A stretch of 64,000 bases of DNA from Epiperipatus broadwayi (GCA_028023455.1 JAQFVV010012508.1:1607877-1671876); one strand, 5' to 3'. Shown: positions 33,613 to 47,425, numbered from the stretch's first letter. Notes: a model not told the origin generated them from the letters alone. Numbers and translations: made by a program.

Positions 33613-35207
33613 TATAAACAAATTACATACTGCCTTAAATTGGGAGTGACGTTTAGTAAATTCTAGATAATTTCGTCGACGTCATTCATTCAGACATCGT
33701 AAACAGTAATTTAAAGTGAGTGGTCTATCCTCACGCTTTCATTTCCAGTACTTAAGATTTGCCCATATAGAAGCATTTGGGTTGGAAAGAATAAGTGGAT
33801 TCATTTTATTCTTTCATAAATACTATATCTTGTGTTGGGAGTGAAAGTATTCATTTATTATTAACACTCGTAAAAAGCGCATGCACAATAGCTTGAAAGG
33901 CTGATCTTTAATGTATTATAACCTTTTAAATAATTTATGAGTCAATTATCTATTTTTAAAATTTTATTCTAATTTTGTCTGAAAATTCATTTATCCAACA
34001 TAATGATGTTGGGAGAATAAAAAATTATGCTAATAAAATAAAGCTTGTGATGACTGACCCATAATATTAATTGAATTTTTTGTTTGGAAATAATTTTAAA
34101 TACGACCTGCAAATCTTTTTTGCGGACTTCAAATTATTCAAAGGAGTTACAAGTTTACATTTTATCACTATATGACAATCTAAAGTGACAATGTTATAGT
34201 AAATTTCGATTTAAAATATTCCTAAATTTCTAATTTCTTTGGGATGTCAGCTCTAAGATACTAATAGAAAGAGACATAGATTAGTCTCAGTTCAATTCTC
34301 TTTATATCCTTCCCCCAAAATTTATCTTGTAATATAAGTTTGGTTATATTTTCATTTGTTCATACTTTATTAAATAATTACCTAATTAATAATTAAGGAT
34401 ATGGTCTAATATTGATTTTAGTTTTCCTATCTATAAGTTAATTACAATTTAAAAGTTTTAAATTAATATTATATATTTATTATAATTAATTGAAATTCTT
34501 TATAATTCTCGTGATTAATAACTACATACATTAGATGTCAACAATTGTTATCCATCCTTTCATTTTTACATTTAATTTTCTAGATCCTTGATAGTCAATT
34601 TCTATAAAATTTTGTGGTTTAAGGATACCTTGTTCTGACTCTTCACCTGATTTCTCTCATTAATTTGTGATTCAGAACTTTCCTTATAGTTGTTCTATTT
34701 CTTTCTTTTAAATTTTTTTTTTAATATTTCATGTATTTTATTCTTTTCCATTCACTACCGTAGAATAATTTTTTTTAACTTATTAATTTATCCCATAGTT
34801 TGAATTGTTTCTTCATCTATTATTAAATTATCTATCAATTTCTCATTCACTAGCAATCTTTCTTAACTTCAGTTCCCTTCTATGTGGACATTCTCAAAAT
34901 AATCTTCATTCAGTTGTTTCTTTGAGTTATTTCTATTTTTATAAATTTATCAAATATCTTCTTCACCTTCTCTTCACGTTTATTATATCAACTTCAGTAC
35001 CTTTTATTTTTAAAGCATTTTCTATTAAGCTTTGATTATTTAATAATTTTTCTTATAAATGTCGTTTTTTCTTCTCTTTCATATTTTATACTTTGTTTAT
35101 TACAATGATGGAAAAAAATGGATTTCCTGAAGATATTTGCTTTAAAACCATCAAAACCTCATATGATCATTATTTCATATGTTTACACATGCTGTTAATA
35201 AGAGTAT

Positions 35208-35450
35208 CAAACTCTCCATACAGTAGTGCCACCAAGTGCAAGCCTTCATAACCCATGGATGCAGGAAGGTTTGAGCATAAAATCCCTATCTACTGCCTAC
35301 TCATCCAATATCTCCAAACTAGTTTCTAGCTTGCAGCTTTCAACAAGTAAGGAACCTTGGATTTGAGAGTACTGCACCTAGGTCTTAGGATCCTCAGATC
35401 TAGGTGCAGTGCACTCAAATCCAATGCTCCATACTGATGAAAACCACAGC
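35208..35450 (-). mobile_element. Hammerhead family Y copy inserted in the tandem unit
   Basis: ACTCTCCATACAGTAGTGCC, AAGGTTTGAGCATAAAATCC and CTACTCATCCAATATCTCC lead into a ribozyme remnant (about 35310-35356, minus): GAAAC, the UAGUU end and part of stem II survive, but CUGAUGA is lost. A local inverted repeat GCACCTAGGTCTTAGGATC follows at 35366-35407. Confidence 0.65.
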
Positions 35451-35954
35451 TTTATTTAATTTATTTATTTTAATGTTCAATTTATTATTGTTGTTAATAA
35501 ATTATTTTATTGTCTTTCTTTATTAAAAGCATAGCAATAGGTAAGATTTGACAAATAAATACTTTTCCATTACATATTTCATTTACTCTCATTAGTTAAA
35601 GTAAATCTTAACTGAGAATAACCTGTACCAGTCAATACTTTCCTTGCTTCCCACTGATTTAATTTAAGAATACTGACTTATAAGTTAAAAATGGTAGTGC
35701 AAATGAGGATTGATATTTCAAACAATGAAAAATAATAGTGAAATTTTAAACTAGATGATATGGGAACTTAATTTTTTTTTTTTTAATTTAAGTACAAATT
35801 AATACTGATTTAATAATTGCAAAATTAACTAAAACTGAAGAAGTGAAAAAAAAGCCAATATTTTTTATATATTTGGTTCACATAGTCTTTAATATTTGTA
35901 ATTAATGTGAATACTTTTACGATCCAAGTAATTTCTACAACTTATACATTAAAT

Positions 35955-36085
35955 TATAATTACGGTCTTCTGCCTTGCATGGTTGGCACAGTTGGTAGAA
36001 TGTTTGGTCCCAGGAGTGATTCTGGCTCTCGAACTTCTTATGAATTGCCGAGCAATAAAGCCATAGGCTTTTTTTTTTTGTATTA
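35955..36085 (+). mobile_element. tRNA-like SINE fragment, family C
   Basis: TTGGCACAGTTGGTAGAATG resembles box A, and GGCTCTCGAACTTC is a diverged box B; the sequence ends in AGCAATAAAGCC and a T-run. The word TTGAACTTCTTGTGAATT recurs at 49.01 kb, which supports a repeat family. Boundaries are approximate. Confidence 0.5.
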
Positions 36086-36122
36086 CGTTCGTTTGATGAT
36101 AATCTTTTAAAGCAATTTATTT

Positions 36123-36305
36123 AGTGAATTATGTAATATTTACTAAGGCTGTAACCTTATGAATAATCGTCTGAAAAATTTGAAGGTAGGGACCTCTACA
36201 GGTCTTAGCCACAAGCTTACGCTCAGAAGAAAAGAGGGAAACCTTCTTTACTTCAACCTTATTCATAAGCTTACAGCCTTAGTAAATATTACTTAATATA
36301 ATAAT
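36123..36305. repeat. Short foldback element
   Basis: AATATTTACTAAGGCTGTAA (36137) and its inverse TTACAGCCTTAGTAAATATT (36271) flank about 115 bp including GGGACCTCTACAGGTC. A diverged half occurs at 42972-43060 (GTAGAGGTCCC ... GAGGTTACAGCCTCAGTAAA). Confidence 0.7.
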
Positions 36306-36839
36306 GAGCGTTTAATAAAATTTATAATTAGTGAATTATGATTGCTTTCAAAATTCACCCACAACGTATGCCTATATATATATATCCTTTAAGAATTTAA
36401 TTAATAGTAAGGTTTAGTAATGGAGGTATAATTAACCTATAAATCAATGTTATGGTAATGATTCATTCATGGATATTAACGAACCAATTCTCAGCTGCAT
36501 GATATTATTGAATTTTGTAATGGTTGACATATTTCAGTTTTAGAATGCTTTTGAAGCTATGTTTAATGCTATTTGGCAATTTTAGGTTCATTTGATCATA
36601 AAAACTGAAACCAAAGTAAATAATTTTTTAAGCAAAATCTGAAGAAGTCAATAGTCAACAGGCCATCATACAAATAAATCGGCAAAACTAGAACATTGAA
36701 CGTTGTTAGATTCTTCCATCTTGGGCATATAAATAAACTTATTTCCTCTTTGATTGCTGTTAGCAACAAACAAAAAAAGTATATATTTCTAAAGTTCATT
36801 TAAATACTTATGATTATTTTTATGAAATATTTGTATAGC

Positions 36840-39130
36840 AATTATTATATATATATTTCTTATAACAATTCCTTCATATACACATCAATGCAAACAAATT
36901 TTCTCCACCTTCTTTATTTTCCTTATAGTTTCGACTGTCTTTCATCAGAGCTACAAGATTTGAATAATATAAATACATAACCATCATTTCACACATATAT
37001 AAAAATACATAACCATCATTTCACATATGTATAAATACATACACTTCCCTTCATATATATACATATAAATCTATATCACCCCTAGACATATAAATCCATA
37101 CCTACATCTATATATACATATGGATATCCAATATATACACATACCTCTTTTAAACATACATATACATATACCCAGATATACATACACCCATAGACATATA
37201 TATATAATCCAAATATACCTTTATAAATACACAACCATATGTATACTCAACTTACATATAAATTACATATATAAAATAAATTACATATATAAAAAATACA
37301 AAACAATACAAAATATATCCAATACATCGTTTTTTTTAATTTTTTACCTTTTGAAACTATTTTATTTTTACTTTTAAATATTCTTTAATATTTTATAATT
37401 TTCCTTTCATCGTTTTTTAATTATTATCTAATATATAATATATTTTACTTTAATATCTAATTTTAATTTTTAACTTTTATCTTATCACTAATTAATATTT
37501 TTCTTTAATACTATTTACCTCTATTTCTTCTCTGCTTTTAAGTAAAATGACAGTTATTTCAAATTTTCTATCTTTTATTCATTTAAAACAGCTCCCTCTG
37601 TTATCAATTTTATAAAACTTATCATTCTATTTTAAATTTACTTTTCCATTTATTAACCATATTCAAATATTATAAATACAACTACATCCATTCTTTCACA
37701 TATAAGTATGCATATGAATATGAATATCAAATATCAACACATACAAATATATATATTCACATCATCTCTAGACCTATATATAAATAAATAAATAAAAAAC
37801 TAAAAAAAAAACAAAAAACTAAAAAAAAACACCAAAAAAACAAAAAGAAATATATCTAAAATAAAAATAAATTAAAAAATTAAAAATTTCCTATCTACAT
37901 CTATATATACATACTTATGGATATCCAAATATATACCTATATCCTTTAAAACATACTCTTATATACAGCCCTACACATAACACATATACATACATATACC
38001 AACCCTCATATACATTTATTAATAACCACCCATATATTCAACTTACTTATAAATTACATATATAAAACAAATCTATACAAAACATATCCAACACCCATTT
38101 TTTATTCCCTTTAAAAAACTTTTATTTTTACTGTTAGTTTTTATTTTAAATTTTCTTAAAAGCTCTTTAAAAAAATTTTTTTTCTACAAAAATTCTATAA
38201 AAACTCTTTTAAGCATTGCCCTTTTATTATATTATTATTTTATTATATTACATTAATAGTATTCTATAATCTTTCTTTCATTGTTTCTATCTATCTTGTT
38301 TAAATATTATTTAATACATAATACCTTTTGTATTTACATATCTATAATACAAAAGCTATCCATTACACCATTTTATACATTACCTTTTAAAACTATTTTA
38401 TTTTTACTTTTAGTTTTTTTATAAATCTCTTAAAAAATTCTTTTATGCCGTTACCCCTTTTTTATTATTTATTATTATTATTTATTTTAATATTATTCTT
38501 TAATCTTCTTTTCATCATTTCTTACTATCTATCTTTTAATTATTATCTAATATTTAATATCTTTTGTACTTTAATATCTATAATTTTAATTTTATAATTT
38601 CTTACAACTTTGACCTTTTTTAACACTAATCTATATTTTTCTCTTTAATAATATCATCTTTATTCTCTGCTGTTTTAAAGTCACTATCCTTTTATTCCTT
38701 TACAACAACTCCCTCTTTTATCAATTTTTAAAAATTTATAACTTTTTTTTTTTTTTCATGTCATAACATCATCTGGGAGGTGAACCCACAACCGTCTGCA
38801 ACCAACTACTTGCTTGCAAGGCGGCTGCGATGACCTCTCGGCTAACAACGCTTGATATAAACTTATAACTTTATTTTTAAAACCTATATTTATTCAATAT
38901 TTACAAGTCTTTATCTACATCCTCATATTATAACTTTTAACATACTTTCTTTTATTACTAATATTACCACTATTATTATTAATAATAATCAATAACAATA
39001 ATGCTATAACCAATATCATTTTCAAAACATATTTTTACTTTTATATTCAATATTCCCTACTCATATACATACATATTTATACCTAATACATATTTATATA
39101 TACACTTATTTTTTATTATTTATTTAAAAA
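36840..39130. repeat. Low-complexity AT block with TATACATA words
   Basis: Dominated by (CA)TATATACATA-like words and A/T runs. Two related halves (about 37090-37400 and 37890-38160) share CTACATCTATATATACATA and TTACATATATAAAA words, showing an internal duplication of about 0.8 kb. At 36925-36960 the minus strand carries CTCTGATGAAAGACAGTCGA then AAC, the PLE-type motif with a shortened stem. No coding sequence is supported. Confidence 0.6.
38743..38856 (-). mobile_element. tRNA-derived SINE, family A
   Basis: Read on the minus strand: CAAGCGTTGTTAGCCGAGAG (box A), CGCAGCCGCCTTGCAAGC with a CTTGCAA loop, box B GGGTTCACCTCCC, tail GTTATGACATG and poly(A). Short duplicated flanks TTATAACTTT occur on both sides. 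The same family lies at 61.73 kb. Confidence 0.85.
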
Positions 39131-41524
39131 AGCAATTATTAAAAAAGAAATTTTTATGTTTATAGTTTGATTTTTTGTTTAATTTTTACAAACACAAGTT
39201 AAGATATTTGAATTAACAATAAAAAGGGAACTACGATTGTTATGCACTGTCAAACATTGTTAGTACAAAACTTTTGTAATATTCTAATAATTTTAAATAC
39301 AATTTTTAATTTTAGAACAGAATTTCATAGCTTTATGATGACTTAATAAAAATTTGTTCACATTATAAAATGAAATTCGATCAATTAAGATTTCATTAAT
39401 TAATCTATTTTTTTATAACTTTGTAGCAATTATCCAATAAAAAAAAACTTATTCTTCTCATTACGTATTTTCCTTTTTTTAAATATCTACATTTTAAAAT
39501 TCAAATATGATTTTTGAAGGGTGTTTTTTTTTGCTTGCAAATTTATATTTCTAATAAATTAAATATAACTTACTGATATCTAATATTAAATAATGATTTT
39601 AATATTAAAATGTTGAAATATTAACATAAATTACTACTAGGACTTGGCAGAAAAGTGAAATGTAGAATTAATTTAAAATAGATTTTAAAGTATTCATAGT
39701 AGTTTTTATATTCCTTTCCTTTACATAATGTTATAACTAACTTCAAATTATTATTTTTTTATATATAGAAATATATTTAGATCTAGATAACTGTTGAGTT
39801 TTAAATTGCTGTAGAAATGGCCATGGTCCACAACCAATTTAATACTCTTTATTTCCCCTAAAAAAATAATTAATCTTTTTTTAAAACAAATTTAATTATG
39901 TTTTCATTTGTTAGTACTTGATTAAATTTTATCTAATTAATCATTATGAGTCTAATATCGGCTATTAGATTATTCCTACAAAATGGCTAATTATAATTTA
40001 TAAATGTTATGAATTAATATCTATTCACCACACTTGAAATTCTTTACAATTGATTTATATTCACATTTTTCGAATCCTGAACAATTGTTATTCAGCGCTT
40101 TATTGTCACATTAAATTTTCAAAGCTTTTGGTTGTTAAACAAGTCCTTGTTATAAATGGGGTCACGGTTTGATGATAATTTGTTCTGTCGCTTCATCTGA
40201 TTTATCTTATTCATTTTTTGATTCATATATTTTATCTTTTCTCTGATTATTTTATTTTTCCTTTCTCAAATATTTTATAGTATTTTAACCATACCCTGCT
40301 ATGAAATAATATCTCTTTTAACTTTCTTTCTTACTGATTTATCTTATAGTTTGTATTTGATTTCTTCAGTAATCATTACTTTATCTATCAGTTTCTCATA
40401 GACTAGAAAGCTTTCATAACCTCTAGTTACTTCTGTGTTTGTTTGATATTCAATAAATTTTGGTTCAGTTGTTCATAGCCAATGATTACTTTACATTTTT
40501 GTATATTTATTAAATATCTCTTCTCTAACTATAATCTATTATATTATCCCCTGAAATTTTTATTTTTAAAGGATTTTCTATTAAATTTTGATTGTTTGAC
40601 TTCTCTTCTAAACAATATCCTATTTTTTTATTATCTCTCCCTTGCCTCCAAAAAGGTTGACTATTTATTGTCAGATCCCCAACCTTACTGACAGCAATCG
40701 GATTCAGAGAGCATCATTGCCTATTGATCCATACTAACTAATGGTTGATATTTATCCACATGTTTACATGATGTCCATATGTTTACACATTGGTTATCCA
40801 CATGTTTACACATTAGTTAGCAACAATGGGTGCCCAATCTGATCAATAAGAATGGGATCTGGACTAGTCCATTTCTAAGGGCAAGGTGAGATATGACAGT
40901 TCCATTCTTTTGATGAGAAAATTTTTCTTTCCTTAAGATCTTAGTCCCTATTTATTTTACTGTTCAATTTAATATTGTTAATAAACTGTTTTATTATTTA
41001 AAATTGTTATTGTTTTCTTTCTTTACCAAAAGCTTAGAAGTCCCTAAGATTTGGTTAATTAGATGCATTTCCATTTCATATTGTCATTAGTTAAAATAAT
41101 CCTTAACTGATCTCCCCAACCTATTATTTGCTCCATTAATTTGCTCATGGATACCAAAAGTTAAAAAATGATGTTACCAACATGGCAACTGTTAATTCGA
41201 ATCATGGAAGGTGTTGTGTTGAAACTTTAAACTGCAGGATATGATACTTCCGTTTTTTCTTAAAAATTAATTGCAGTGTCGAAATTAATATTGAATTGAA
41301 AAATTGTAAGATTAATTGAACTATACCAATAGAAAAATATTCTATATTAATAATAATGAGCATAACTGAAAAATAAAAAAAGCAATGTCTGATTTTATTT
41401 ATTTTTTATACATGGGATTTACAAAGATTTTAAAATTTATAATTACTGTATTAATTGTTAATCAAGTTAAAACTCCTTGGTACCAACCTAAATGTTCAGG
41501 CATTTATACAGAAACGGGTAAACA

Positions 41525-42302
41525 AATATTTTATCTAAACATTTTTATTCATGCTTAGCATATTTTCAATGAATTAAATGTCATATTCATAACTCATTCA
41601 TTTTTTTAGTGTTCCTAATCAGTAAATATGCTTGATATCCTTGTTCATTATTTTAATGTGTTGTTTTATTATTCGTAAATATTTAAATGTCTTCATAATG
41701 CCCACTTCTTCGATAGGGGGATGCTAGATTTTTTATGGCAAATCGATCTTTGGCTATCATCCAAGACTTTTTGATCTTTTGTTTCTGTCTTCTTTTCCGG
41801 TACAAATGACTTCAGTTTTCATCAGATCAGATTTATGGCCTTGCTGTTACTCATGGTCCATGAGGAATCGAGGGCCAATCTATCAACAAAGTTGCCTCAG
41901 CATAAATATTTGTATAACAGAATTATGACAAGCTCCAAATATTCTTCTACATTTATAAACCATAAGCAACAGCAAGGCCATAAATTTGATCTGACGAAAG
42001 CTGAAATCATTTGTAGCGCAAGGAAAGACAGAAAATGAAAGATCAAAGAGGCTTGGATGATAGCCAAGGATTGATTTGCCATAAATAAGAGTCTGGCATC
42101 CTTATATCAAAGAAGTGGGCATTATGAAGGCATTTAAATATTTATAAATAATGAAACAACAATATTAAATGAATTTAAATAATGAATAAAGATATCAAGC
42201 ATATTTATTGACCAGGAACCTTAAACAAATGAATGAGCTATGAATATGATGTGTAATAAAATGAAAGCATTCTAAGCATGAGTAAGTGTTTAGATAAAAT
42301 AT
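41525..42302. repeat. Large foldback element, about 340-bp arms
   Basis: Arms 41525-41862 and 41963-42302 are imperfect inverted copies around a spacer of about 100 bp. The pairs include AAATATTTAAATGTCTTCAT/ATGAAGGCATTTAAATATTT and GATCAGATTTATGGCCTTGC/GCAAGGCCATAAATTTGATC. Inside the arms the words CTGATGAAAAC (minus, near 41825) and CTGACGAAAGCTGAAATC (plus, 41991) resemble a truncated hammerhead core with almost no stem II. No protein is encoded. Confidence 0.75.
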
Positions 42303-44100
42303 CTGTTTAAATTACCGAACATTTACATTATTAATATTACATTCACACAGAAAAGAGATACAAGTTTTGGAATTACTTTATATAATAAATTATAATTATG
42401 TGTTTTTTCAATAACCTTTTAAATAATTTATTCATTCAGCCAATTATTTATCTTTAAATTTTTATTTTAAATATTTTTAATGAATTCGGTGAATTATAAT
42501 TTTCTTTCAAAATTCTCTCTCACACACGCATTTGAATACGTTTTAATTTCAATGAAATGTAAGTAGAAATGGTTGTTGAAATTAATTTAAACATAGACTT
42601 TAAAAATGAGACATTTATATTCCTTTCCTCTATCTGTCAACTAAATTGATAATGTTGTAACCAATTCCATATCTATATTTTGGTTTGCTTATATATTTAT
42701 CTTTGGGTTATTATCATTTTTAAGATACTCTTATAAATAGTTATGTTTTATTATGACTTTGGATCCTCAACTTAATCATTTTCAATGATACAAACAAGTT
42801 TTCAGAAATACATCCAACATCTAGTTTATCTTCAACAATAATACTTGTGAATAAAAAAAAAAATATTAGAACTCATATATCACCTATAATCTTGAAAGCA
42901 ATAAATTCCAGCATACATCATTTATAAGAGCCATTTATTAGACATTGTTTGAATAATTCTTGTTTTCACTACCTGTAGAGGTCCCTTATATTGCATTTTA
43001 CATGCATATTCTTGAGGTTACAGCCTCAGTAAATATTTTATTATTTACATCAATGTTTATTATAATGAATATACTCTATAATAAGTTTATCACAGTTGTC
43101 ACATAGAAGGCAATTTTTTTTAATCAAGTGTAGGATTAAATTTAGCTATTCTTTATTATCCTTACATAAAGTAAAAAAAATTCACATTATTTTTTAGGAT
43201 TTCTTTCTTAGTTATAATCTTTCAACTTGATCTTAGTTTTAACAATAAAAATATGACAACTATGGAGTTTTTGTTTCCGGATCAGTTATTCATCACAAAA
43301 TTACGATCATTTCCAATATCATAACTTTTAGAATTATCTTTCTACCCCTTTATGCTTAATGCCTAACATATATTTTATTCTTAGAAACTAAATTAAATAT
43401 TGTATTGTTCTTATTTGTTAACTGTTTCCATATTTCATATATATTTGTGAATAATTCCTTGGTATTGTTTCATCTACGGCATCTTTTTGAATATCTATTA
43501 TATCAATTTGAGATTCTTTAATATCAAATTTTGATGTCAATAGTCTCTGCACTTATTCTCTGCATAAAAACTGAACTTCTCTCATATTTACTACATTAAT
43601 TTGATAGTAACCTTCTGATTCTCTACCAGTTCTTTATTCATTTATAGTATTCCCAACAATTTTAAGAATTTCTATACTATATTTTAGATTCCTTTACAAT
43701 GTTCACATCAGTTTTGGTATCTTCTCCTATGTCTGCATTTTAAGATTCAATAGTTTTATTCTTTTCTAAAAGCTTAATTAATAATTTTCTCATTTCTTCC
43801 ATTTATCAAATAGTCTGTGCAAGTCTTTCTCAATTAAACAATACAATTGTGTAATGTTCATTTCTCAACTGCCCCTATTATTTTTTATACCTATATTTGA
43901 ACTTTGGTTAGCTATTTCCTATTAAATTAGTATTTGGTTATTTTATTATAATCATTCGTCTTCAATCCTCATTATGACCTTCTCATACATCCTACTAGTC
44001 TCAATCAACTCATTATTTACAAGTATGATCTAAACTTTATTTATGCCTCTCCCATTTTAATACTGTTTTACTCTCCTTTATCACTCTATATATATATAAT

Positions 44101-45479
44101 AAATAACTGTGATCAACAATTTATTCTACAAATGGTTGAACGTTATATATTTTATTTTATTTAAAAATAAAAAAAAGCTCTTTGGATTTTTATTTCTTCC
44201 AAGATATAACGATATATTATAACGGTTGATGGAACTTCTTTAATCTAATCAGCCATACCAGGGTGCCATTAGGCTATTCAAACCTAGAATATTTATAAAG
44301 GCGGCAGATAACATACGAGAGAGGTTACTCTTTTATCTACCCGAAAGCTCCAGTCACTAGCTCAGGGAGAAGCTGAGCTTAAATATTATCCTGTTAAAAT
44401 TTCTAATTCTTAATTTTAAACATTAATAAAAATATAAAAATGAGTTATTGCCAAAATTAATTCAGACAAAACATTTTATTATTATGCACACACACATTAA
44501 AGGGAAAATTCTGAAAATTAAATTAGCTAGTGAATATATTTGATTTGAATTATATACACAGATGGGAGCATTTATTAGATTTAATACAATTTTAATACTT
44601 TACTAATTGTGAATATGCTATATAGATTACGCATATAACCAATCCAATCCCTTTTAACCCTAGGCTAAAATCTCACGTTTAAACCAGTGCTAGCTTACTG
44701 ATATAGCGATGTGACCAATGCAAAATGAGATTATTAGCATAACACAACCATGCTAACAGGAATTTACATCTGTAGCAGGATATCATTTGAGAAATAAAGA
44801 ATCATGGTGGGAACGAATGAGCATCTTCCCAATGAACATTAATAAATCTTATCACCAGACAGGAATGATCTACTGCCCAATTGGTGATACAAAAACAAAA
44901 TTATTGAAATATATATAGAAGAGATGCTCTGTAAAAGGGGATAGCGGTCTTTCCCGGCTTACTGTCCCAATCAGAGCATAAGAAAATCTATGGCATAGGA
45001 AATACGTCTACGACCATTGATGTGATGGCTACACTTTTGGGTCATATGTTCAGGTGGGTATTATGCCCTATATGTTAACGTGGTACAAGGGAATGAGTAT
45101 CCAATGCACCTACTCAAATCACATTGACATAAATCATCTATACATCTATCCACTAGCATTGATTTAACTACGAAACAATTAGCCCAAAATTAACACACCT
45201 TAAACTAACATAATCTTATGAATCTATACGGCCATTTATGCTTATTTTTAAATGATCAATTTAAAAGAAAATTTACGAGAATGGAAATGATATCAAACAC
45301 ATATATAAAAATATAGTAAATAATTTAAAATTTTAGTCAGATAAAAGATTTCTTTTAAAATTAAATGATGTTTTAAAAGTACTACTTGAAAGGGTTTGTA
45401 TTATATAATTAATGTTCATATTCCATTTAAAACAAAAATTTATACTTTACAATGCTGTAGTTAAAGTCCGTCTTTGCAG
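44101..45479. other. Unassigned stretch of moderate GC
   Basis: 44240-44400 and 44640-45220 are less AT-rich than the average for the window and look like unique or very old repeat sequence. I found no splice-flanked exon or family motif. Confidence 0.35.
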
Positions 45480-45650
45480 TCCTTGACACAATTCAAAGTT
45501 CTTCCCATTTTATATTGCTCTAGGTGGAGACAAGTCCATTGCTGGCCAGTTTCTGGGAACCATCATACTCTGGAGACCGCCTCACCTGGCGCAAACACGG
45601 GAAACGTAAAATATTACTGACCCCTACATTTTGGTGATCCGCAATACACT
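45480..45650 (+). mobile_element. Possible LTR retrotransposon end and primer-binding site
   Basis: ACCGCCTCACCTGGCGCAAA ... TTACTGACCCCTACA is followed after three T's by TGGTGATCCGC. An LTR end CTACA followed by TGGTGAcCCcG-type sequence is the layout of gypsy elements primed by tRNA-Trp (CsRn1 type). Only nine of the first eleven primer-site bases fit, and I cannot place the other LTR edge, so this is tentative. Confidence 0.3.
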
Positions 45651-45833
45651 TATAAATATATTTAAATACCACACAACCAGCAAGAGCAATCCAAATCTAA
45701 ATCTCAACTTCAAAGTTTTCTTTTTATATCTTTTTGAATTCTTATCATCAAATTCCAGGATTGATCTTGCCTGGCTTGGCGCTGTTCTTATTGGCGATGA
45801 TGATCTTTCTCTGTGGACTGTATTTATTTCCAT
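45624..45833 (-). other. Open frame with basic tail and one hydrophobic segment
   Basis: The frame starts MEINTVHRERSSSPIRTAPS with a favourable start context and an in-frame stop just upstream, then a basic stretch and GLLLLVVWYLNIFIS. It could be a first exon of a signal-anchored protein. However, no good splice donor follows, it overlaps the putative LTR end, and a plus-strand frame is also open here. I rate it more likely chance or transposon-derived. Confidence 0.2.
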
Positions 45834-46904
45834 TGTTATTGGTCAGCTTTCTTTAGAGGGGGAACTCAAAATTATCACTAGTATTTTTATTTTATTTATC
45901 TCTTATCTGACTTTATGCCCAAGGGCCTATTTGCTATTACGTCAATATAGAAAATCATTTCCATTCTAAGATTAATACTAACTAATTAACAACTTTTTTT
46001 AAACAAAATTTATATTAAAACAATCTTGTTTTTAGATTTTAAACTTTAAATAATTATATAATTAGTTTGCCATCTGTGCATTATATATATTAATTTAAAT
46101 AAAATTATTAAATTCTCTTTTTTATATATATATTTCTACCTGAGGGCCGTTACAATATAAAGGCCCTCATTAGTTGTAAAATATGCAAAAGTATAAAGAA
46201 AACATATTTATATCCATTGGACTAGTAAAAATGTAATAAAGAGAATATCATGGGTAGCTATTATGATCATCAGACTCCAAAATCCCTCTTGGAATGCCAA
46301 ATATGTAAATGTAAAATAAGATTGTAAGTGCTGATGTAAATGATAATGTAAGACCAATTCTTTACCAAATAAAATAAATGTTGCAAGTATGTAATGTGTT
46401 TGTGTGTGCAAAAATTAAATTATTTCTAATTAGACACATCTCCAGAAAGAAGATATTTATATTAGGATGTCATCTACTCTCTAGACAAGCTAATAATTCA
46501 TAAACCTGCACCCACATAGATAGTCATTACAAAACAATTATAGAACTCATCTATCCAATCACAATCTCTTATCTATATCATGTATGCATGAATACTGACA
46601 AAATACAAGATATATAAACTGTAGTAATAGTGATAAATGAGCATCTCCATAATGTTATATTTTCCATATTTAGAAAACATATGTCTGCCTTATAATAAAT
46701 GGTAGTATATATATGAAATTTTTTTTTAGATATGTATAACTTTTTAATAATAAATATTTTTCTTATTTATTATTAGAATTTTGAAATTATTATTTATGAA
46801 TTGATTCTTACATTATAAACTTGATTTGAAAAGTTAATTATAATAATTTAAAATACAATTTATACAACTATAAATATCTTTGTCAAATTATTTCTACAAA
46901 TGGA

Positions 46905-47425
46905 ATCATAATGGATGAAGTTAATCATGTGACGGGTAGAAATATCTTAATATTAATCGAAAATATGCTTAAGTGTTTGAAAAGGAAAGTTTTTAATAGA
47001 TGGGTTTTATCAGTTCTTACTTATGGATCTGAGACTTGGATGCTTAATGGAAGAGCAATGCAGAGATTTCAGACCATTCAATGAAATATGGAAAGATGCG
47101 TGTTAGGAGTACCAAGAAGAGATCGAAAATGAAATACATGAGTGAGAGAATGAACAAACAGGTGTTTGACATTATTGAAAGAATTAAGAGACTGAAGTGA
47201 AATAGAGCTGGACATATTGTTAGAAGAGATAATAGATGGACAGTTGCACCTTAAACTGGATTGCAAAAGATTATAAAAGACATAGAAAAAGACTACACGT
47301 GAGATGGATGGATGAAATAAATTAGTATGATGTGGAGAAGAGGGGTTAGAGATCGGAAAAAATGGATTGAACTCAGAGAGACTTTTATCATGCAGTGGAT
47401 TGATAATTGTTGAAAATGATAATGA
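46905..47425 (+). pseudogene. RTE retrotransposon 3' fragment
   Basis: The plus strand reads [20 protein letters not shown] then ETWMLNGRAMQRFQ, MERCVLGVPRRDRK and, after stops, RKKWIELRETFIMQWIDN, matching the C-terminus of the RT at 3.9 kb. The 5' end is truncated near 46.9 kb. It carries several stops. Confidence 0.88.

Larger units (their letters stand above)
33911..44100. repeat. Decayed tandem array of a roughly 2.2-kb AT-rich unit
   Basis: The same landmarks appear in order in three places. They are ATAACCTTTTAAATAATTTAT (33920, similar at 36100, 42410), TTTCATTTGTT with TACTT following (34350, 39905, 43417), and AATTGTTATYCA words (34540, 40083). Further on come CTATCAATTTCTCATTCACTAG-like (34830) and CTATCAGTTTCTCATAGACT (40388), and TTTTTAAAGSATTTTCTATTAA (35010, 40566). 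Identity is low, so the array is old. The minus strand of each unit retains a loosely conserved lysine-rich reading (NLIENALKIKGTEVDII in unit 1), hinting at an ancient coding sequence. Later insertions split unit 2. Confidence 0.5.

Noticed and set aside
33442-33666. 74-codon plus-strand frame
   Set aside because: Also antisense family X repeat sequence, with no conservation of the reading.
37120-37377. 85-codon frame of YIYTH-type repeats
   Set aside because: Low-complexity TATACATA repeat translation, not a gene.
41885-42082. Open frames on both strands in the 41.5-42.3 kb foldback
   Set aside because: They reflect the inverted-repeat arms reading through each other and have no domain signature.
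45624-45833. First exon of a second membrane-protein gene
   Set aside because: Kept only as a low-confidence entry: no good donor, overlap with a likely LTR end, and length within chance expectation.
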